A stretch of 64,000 nucleotides of DNA from Roseibacillus sp. (GTDB lineage Bacteria > Verrucomicrobiota > Verrucomicrobiia > Verrucomicrobiales > Akkermansiaceae). The position numbers and the translations under genes are program-made. Within the stretch, counting starts at the first letter, position 1. Each line of letters starts with the position of its first letter. The notes below the pieces were generated by a model that searched no databases, was not told where the DNA came from, and saw only the letters and a list, made by a program, of their open reading frames with translations. The stretch spans positions 1 through 64,000 of the forward strand of contig JAPKFB010000002.1 in NCBI GenBank assembly GCA_028821775.1, read 5' to 3'. Shown here piece after piece: positions 60,443 through 64,000 of the stretch.

Positions 60443-63400
60443 ATGAATCGAGTTGTTTGTTCAGCCCTTGTGCTGATGTCCCTGTCTGCTTTCGGGGCAG
60501 ATGGTCTGTTAGGCTACTATCGTCAGCCTGCCCTGCGTGGTGACACCCTGGTGTTTCACTCGGAGGGCGACCTGTGGTCGGTTTCGGCATCGGGCGGCAC
60601 GGCCCAGCGCTTGACGACTCATCTCGAGCGCGAACGGTTCCCGGTCCTCTCGCCGGATGGAAGCAAGATTGCCTTCACGGCTTCCTATGACGGTCCCGAC
60701 GAGATTTACATCATGCCGAGCACGGGTGGGAAGCCGGAGCGGGTGACCTATGAAGGTGTCAGTGGGAGCCGCGGACCACGACCGGTTTCCTGGAAGTCGG
60801 CGAGCGAGCTCATATACGCGACGTGGTACTACGCGCGAAGGGACGCTCACCAACTGGCGATTGTTGATCTCGAAGACGGGAAGAAAAACGTCATTCCCCT
60901 GGAACAGGCGAGCGATGGTCAATTCGGGCCAAGGGGAGAGACGCTCTACTTCACGCGCCTGCCTCGGCAACGAAGTTTTGCCAAACGTTACCAGGGAGGG
61001 CTCATTGAAAATCTATGGAGCTACCGGCCAGGTGACCAGGAAGCTGTTCCCCTCACCGCTGATTACGAGGGGACGAGCCGCAATCCCATGGTGTGGAACA
61101 AGCGACTCTACTTCGCGACAGATCGGGATGGGACGATGAATCTCTGGTCGATGACCCTGCAGGGGAAGGATCTGAGACCGCATACGAAGTTTTCCGGTTG
61201 GGATGTGCTCTCTCCGGCCATGGATGAAGGGAGAATCGTCTTTCAGAACCAGGCCGATCTCTGGATCTACCACCTACGAAAGGATCGCGCAGAGAAATTG
61301 GACATCCGCGTGGCCTCTGATTTTGATCAGACCCGAGAGCGGTGGGTGGGCAATGCGCTGGACTACCTGAAGAGCTACTCGCTGTCGGACGATGGGAAAA
61401 AGATAGCGTTCACCGTGCGGGGTCACGGATTTGTGGTTCCGGTAAAACCCGGACGAGTGGTTCGCATTCCACAGAAAGCGGCGAGCCGTTCGCGGGACCT
61501 GCGATTTCTGCCCCAGTCCAACGACGTGATCTTCCGGTCTGATCAGAGTGGGGAAGTGGAGTTCTGGCGCCACGCTGCCAATGGGCTGGGCGAGTCCACC
61601 CAGGTTACCCGGAAGGGTACGACGATGCGTCACAGCGGTATTCCGTCTCCGGATGGCAAGCTCCTCGCGCACACGGATCGCAATCAAGTGCTCTGGCTGC
61701 GGGATCTGGCTTCGGGGAAAGAGCGCGAAGTGGCCCGTTCAGCGGAGGGGAACGAGTGGGATTACATCGATCTTGCCTGGTCGCCGGACAGTCGATGGGT
61801 TGCCTTTGTTGATCTTGCGGCGAATCAGACCCAGCGTATCTTTCTCTATGATACCAAGGGGCAGGCTGCGCCGGTCCCGATCACCACAGACCGCCTGGAC
61901 AGCTACAGTCCGACCTTTGGATCTTCGGGCAAGTGGCTCTATTTCCTCTCGGACCGCACCTTTCGTTCGGTGCAGGGATCTCCCTGGGGCGCGCGACAGC
62001 CGGAGGCCCTCCTGGATAAGACCACGGGGATTTTCATGCTCGATTTGGTGGGCGGGCAACGATCGTCCTACCAGGTCTACGATGAGCTCAATCCCCCTCC
62101 GAAGACCACCAGTAGCAAGTCTTCGAGTGCTCCGACCAAAGAGAAGAAGCCGGTCGAGGTGAAATTGGAGGGCCTGGAGCACCGGCTCCATGTTGCGCCG
62201 GTGGAGGCGAGCAACTATCGCTCTCTATCGGTCGCGAAGGGCAACCTCTACTGCCTCTATTCGCCCTTGCAGCTTGGGCGCGACTGGCACTTCGTGACCA
62301 TTCCAATCACGCGCGACCGTGGTCTCCAGAAGTGGACTACGGTGGTGAGCGACGTGCGGGGATTCGAGATTTCGGGGGATGGGACCACATGCCTGGTGCG
62401 AAAGGGGAATGACTTTCATGTCTTTCCGGCGAACGGGAAAGTGCCTTCAAGTTTCAGCAAATCGAAAGTGAGTCTTTCTGGACTGGCGATCAATGTGAAT
62501 CCGACCGATGAGTGGCGGCAGATGTTTGTGGATGCCTGGCGGATGCACCGGGACTATTTCTACGATCCGGAAATGCATCAGGTGAACTGGGAGGGGGCGC
62601 GGCGGAAACACGAAGCATTGCTTCCGCGGGTGACCAGTCGCTGGGAACTCGACGATCTCATTGGACAAATGGTGGGTGAGCTTTCCGCGATGCACACGGA
62701 TATCTGGGCAGGGGATGTTAGGGATGCAACCGATGGCTCGAGCCTGGGCTGCCTCGGCGCGCAATTGTCTCGGGGGGAAGAGGGCTATCGTATCGATCAC
62801 ATTTACGAGACGGATCCGGACTATCCCACTGAGCTCGCGCCGCTCTTAAAGGGGGGAGTCGGACTGGAGGTCGGAGACGTGATTTTGTCTCTTGATGGGG
62901 TGAAGGCGCTCTCAGTTCCCGACCTTGGCATCTTGCTGAAAAACAAGGCCGGGCGGAAGGTGTTGCTCGAGTCCCGACGAATCGGAGTGGCCGGATCGAA
63001 GAAGGCCATCGTGGTGCCCTTGAGTGTGAATGGATTCCGAAACTTGAAGACGAGTCATTGGGAATACACGAGGCGACTGGAAATCGAGGAGAAGGGTGAG
63101 GGGGAAATCGGATATTTTCACATGCGTGCGATGTCTGCCTCGAACTACGCGGAGTTCGTGAAGGGCTACTATCCGGTCTTCAATCGCAAGGGACTGGTGA
63201 TCGATATGCGGCAGAACTATGGGGGCAGCATCGACAGCTGGATTCTTGGTCGGCTCAATCGCAAGCGCTGGATGTATTGGAAGACGCGGACCGGACGTCC
63301 GAGCGCGAACATGCAGTATGCCTTCAATGGTCACATGGTGGTCCTCATCGATGCCTACACGATTTCGGATGGCGAAGCGTTCTCGGAAGGATTTCGCCGG

Positions 63401-63727
63401 CTTGGCTTGGGTCCCTTGATCGGGACCAAGACGTGGGGGGGAGGGATCTGGCTTCGCGGCGCGACCCGCCTGGTGGATGGCGGCATGGCGCGGAGTCCCG
63501 AGACTGGAGTGTATGCTCCGTCGCGAAACTGGATCATCGAAGGGACCGGGGTCAAGCCGGATATCCGGGTTGATAACTTGCCGCATCAGGCCTTTCTCGG
63601 AAAGGACGCCCAGTTGGAGGCGGCCATTGCCTACCTTCGAAAGAAGATCAAGGAGGACCCGCCGAGCAATCCCGAGGCTCCCAATCGGCCGGACAAATCG
63701 TTTCGCTATCCGGTGCCAAAGAAGTGA
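60443..63727 (+). CDS. Tricorn protease homolog (S41 family)
   Basis: This 1094-residue exported protein has a signal peptide to about residue 19 (SAFGA). An N-terminal six-bladed PD40 propeller (SPDGSKIAFTASYDGPDEIY) is followed by a second propeller (about 300-560), a tricorn C1 domain (TDEWRQMFVDAWRMHRDYFYDP), a PDZ domain (about 790-850, LEVGDVILSLDGV) and the S41 catalytic domain. Candidate active-site residues are His near 750 (MHTDIWAG), Ser near 975 (YTISDGEAF) and Glu in IIEGTGVKPD near 1033. Tricorn-type proteases cut peptides into small pieces; here the signal peptide places the enzyme in the periplasm or outside. Length and domain order match the family. It stands alone after a divergent spacer. 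Confidence 0.92.
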   Translation: MNRVVCSALVLMSLSAFGADGLLGYYRQPALRGDTLVFHSEGDLWSVSASGGTAQRLTTHLERERFPVLSPDGSKIAFTASYDGPDEIYIMPSTGGKPERVTYEGVSGSRGPRPVSWKSASELIYATWYYARRDAHQLAIVDLEDGKKNVIPLEQASDGQFGPRGETLYFTRLPRQRSFAKRYQGGLIENLWSYRPGDQEAVPLTADYEGTSRNPMVWNKRLYFATDRDGTMNLWSMTLQGKDLRPHTKFSGWDVLSPAMDEGRIVFQNQADLWIYHLRKDRAEKLDIRVASDFDQTRERWVGNALDYLKSYSLSDDGKKIAFTVRGHGFVVPVKPGRVVRIPQKAASRSRDLRFLPQSNDVIFRSDQSGEVEFWRHAANGLGESTQVTRKGTTMRHSGIPSPDGKLLAHTDRNQVLWLRDLASGKEREVARSAEGNEWDYIDLAWSPDSRWVAFVDLAANQTQRIFLYDTKGQAAPVPITTDRLDSYSPTFGSSGKWLYFLSDRTFRSVQGSPWGARQPEALLDKTTGIFMLDLVGGQRSSYQVYDELNPPPKTTSSKSSSAPTKEKKPVEVKLEGLEHRLHVAPVEASNYRSLSVAKGNLYCLYSPLQLGRDWHFVTIPITRDRGLQKWTTVVSDVRGFEISGDGTTCLVRKGNDFHVFPANGKVPSSFSKSKVSLSGLAINVNPTDEWRQMFVDAWRMHRDYFYDPEMHQVNWEGARRKHEALLPRVTSRWELDDLIGQMVGELSAMHTDIWAGDVRDATDGSSLGCLGAQLSRGEEGYRIDHIYETDPDYPTELAPLLKGGVGLEVGDVILSLDGVKALSVPDLGILLKNKAGRKVLLESRRIGVAGSKKAIVVPLSVNGFRNLKTSHWEYTRRLEIEEKGEGEIGYFHMRAMSASNYAEFVKGYYPVFNRKGLVIDMRQNYGGSIDSWILGRLNRKRWMYWKTRTGRPSANMQYAFNGHMVVLIDAYTISDGEAFSEGFRRLGLGPLIGTKTWGGGIWLRGATRLVDGGMARSPETGVYAPSRNWIIEGTGVKPDIRVDNLPHQAFLGKDAQLEAAIAYLRKKIKEDPPSNPEAPNRPDKSFRYPVPKK

Positions 63728-63732
63728 TCCTG

Positions 63733-63750
63733 CCTCCTTCCGCGAGGAGG
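63733..63750 (+). terminator. Hairpin after tricorn protease gene
   Basis: CCTCCT-TCCGCG-AGGAGG is a perfect 6-base-pair stem with a 6-base loop beginning six bases after the stop codon of the tricorn gene. There is no T tract, so it is a tentative terminator or 3'-end protector. Confidence 0.4.
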
Positions 63751-63755
63751 TAAGC

Positions 63756-63959
63756 CGGAGTAGAGATGGAAAGCTGTTGGGTTCCTACACCGCGCAAGAG
63801 CTAATCGGAGACTTCAAGAAAGGATTCCGTGCCGATCCTTGGTTTCCGAGGTGGATCCGGCGCGATGAGGAAGCCGGGTCCGGGATTGACCCAGCCGCCA
63901 TCATGAGATCGAGAGGGACAACGAGGGGTTGGCTCGATCCCCCGGCAGGGGACCAGTAA
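63756..63959 (+). pseudogene. Possible remnant of a GYF_2/DUF4339-type domain gene
   Basis: Right after the tricorn gene the frame reads RSRDGKLLGSYTAQELIGDF then KKGF. This resembles the start of GYF_2/DUF4339 domains (xxDGkxlGPyxxxELxxlxxxGxl). The continuation (RADPWFPRWIRRDEEAG) lacks the expected acidic and tryptophan positions. No start codon or signal fits, and the frame closes at about 63959. It is either a degraded gene fragment or chance similarity. Confidence 0.3.
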
Positions 63960-64000
63960 TTGAGCTGGTGGGGTGCTTGTTCTCGACCTCCCGCGCACGA

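Noticed and set aside
60207-60590. Long N-terminal extension of the copper monooxygenase frame
   Set aside because: It would run into the divergent tricorn gene; the signal peptide and heme domain begin at ATG 60206.
1-64000. CRISPR arrays, prophage, integrase or complete insertion sequences
   Set aside because: No regularly spaced repeats, no integrase, capsid or terminase genes, and only one degenerate RAYT plus an OrfA-like relic were found.

Overview
The window looks like a chromosomal piece of a Verrucomicrobiota bacterium (PVC superphylum). The evidence is the gene content: planctomycete/verrucomicrobial cytochrome c proteins (PSCyt/PSD1), DUF1501 and DUF1552 partners, PVC-type heme-binding dehydrogenases, several DUF1080 (3-keto-disaccharide hydrolase) proteins, a formylglycine sulfatase, an H-X9-DG pseudopilin and a DUF6288 protein. 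The DNA is GC-rich, most proteins carry a signal peptide, and there are no rRNA, tRNA or CRISPR features. The finer taxonomic position cannot be fixed from sequence reading alone.

Layout. 1-3021 (minus) is the 5' part of a large secreted DUF7933/DUF11-type repeat protein that runs off the left edge. 3352-8764 holds a pseudopilin, a decayed CotH/lamin-tail-like gene, a neutral-ceramidase-like hydrolase coupled to a DUF3472 protein, and a DUF1080 hydrolase. A 392-base spacer (8765-9156) with nested hairpins and a 14-base palindrome precedes the nine-gene operon 9157-19568: MoxR ATPase, DUF58, parvulin PPIase, lipoprotein, BatA, BatB, BatC, BatD, BatE. From DUF58 to BatE nearly every junction is a 1- to 4-base start/stop overlap. 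19849-25066 has an esterase, a DEAD-box helicase, a LarA-like protein and a TolB-like propeller protein.

25204-47285 is the accessory heart of the window. It contains a DUF1080 protein, a broken RAYT transposase next to a REP-like hairpin, a PSD1 cytochrome/DUF1501 pair, an unknown GATase-like protein, a giant ThuA-DUF1080-dehydrogenase-cytochrome fusion, a second ThuA protein, a collapsed DUF1592-class cytochrome with an intact DUF1552 partner, a sulfatase, a DUF6288 protein and a SASA-type esterase. 47399-63727 continues with an acyltransferase carrying inserted ankyrin repeats, a carboxylesterase, a second multidomain DUF1080-SGNH-dehydrogenase-cytochrome fusion, a thioredoxin, two broken regulators, another DUF1080 protein, a redoxin plus copper-monooxygenase/cytochrome operon, and a tricorn-type protease.

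How it fits together (inference). The exported enzymes look like an extracytoplasmic apparatus for oxidising and dismantling glycans or other polyols. Sulfatase and esterases would remove substituents. PVC-type dehydrogenases with c-type hemes would oxidise sugars and pass electrons out. DUF1080 and ThuA proteins would process the 3-keto intermediates. Two proteins put several of these steps on one polypeptide. The Bat operon is a separate envelope/stress module. A recurring oddity is genes that keep both ends but have lost the middle (CotH-like, RAYT, DUF1592-class, sigma-54 activator), which suggests ongoing decay by internal deletion.
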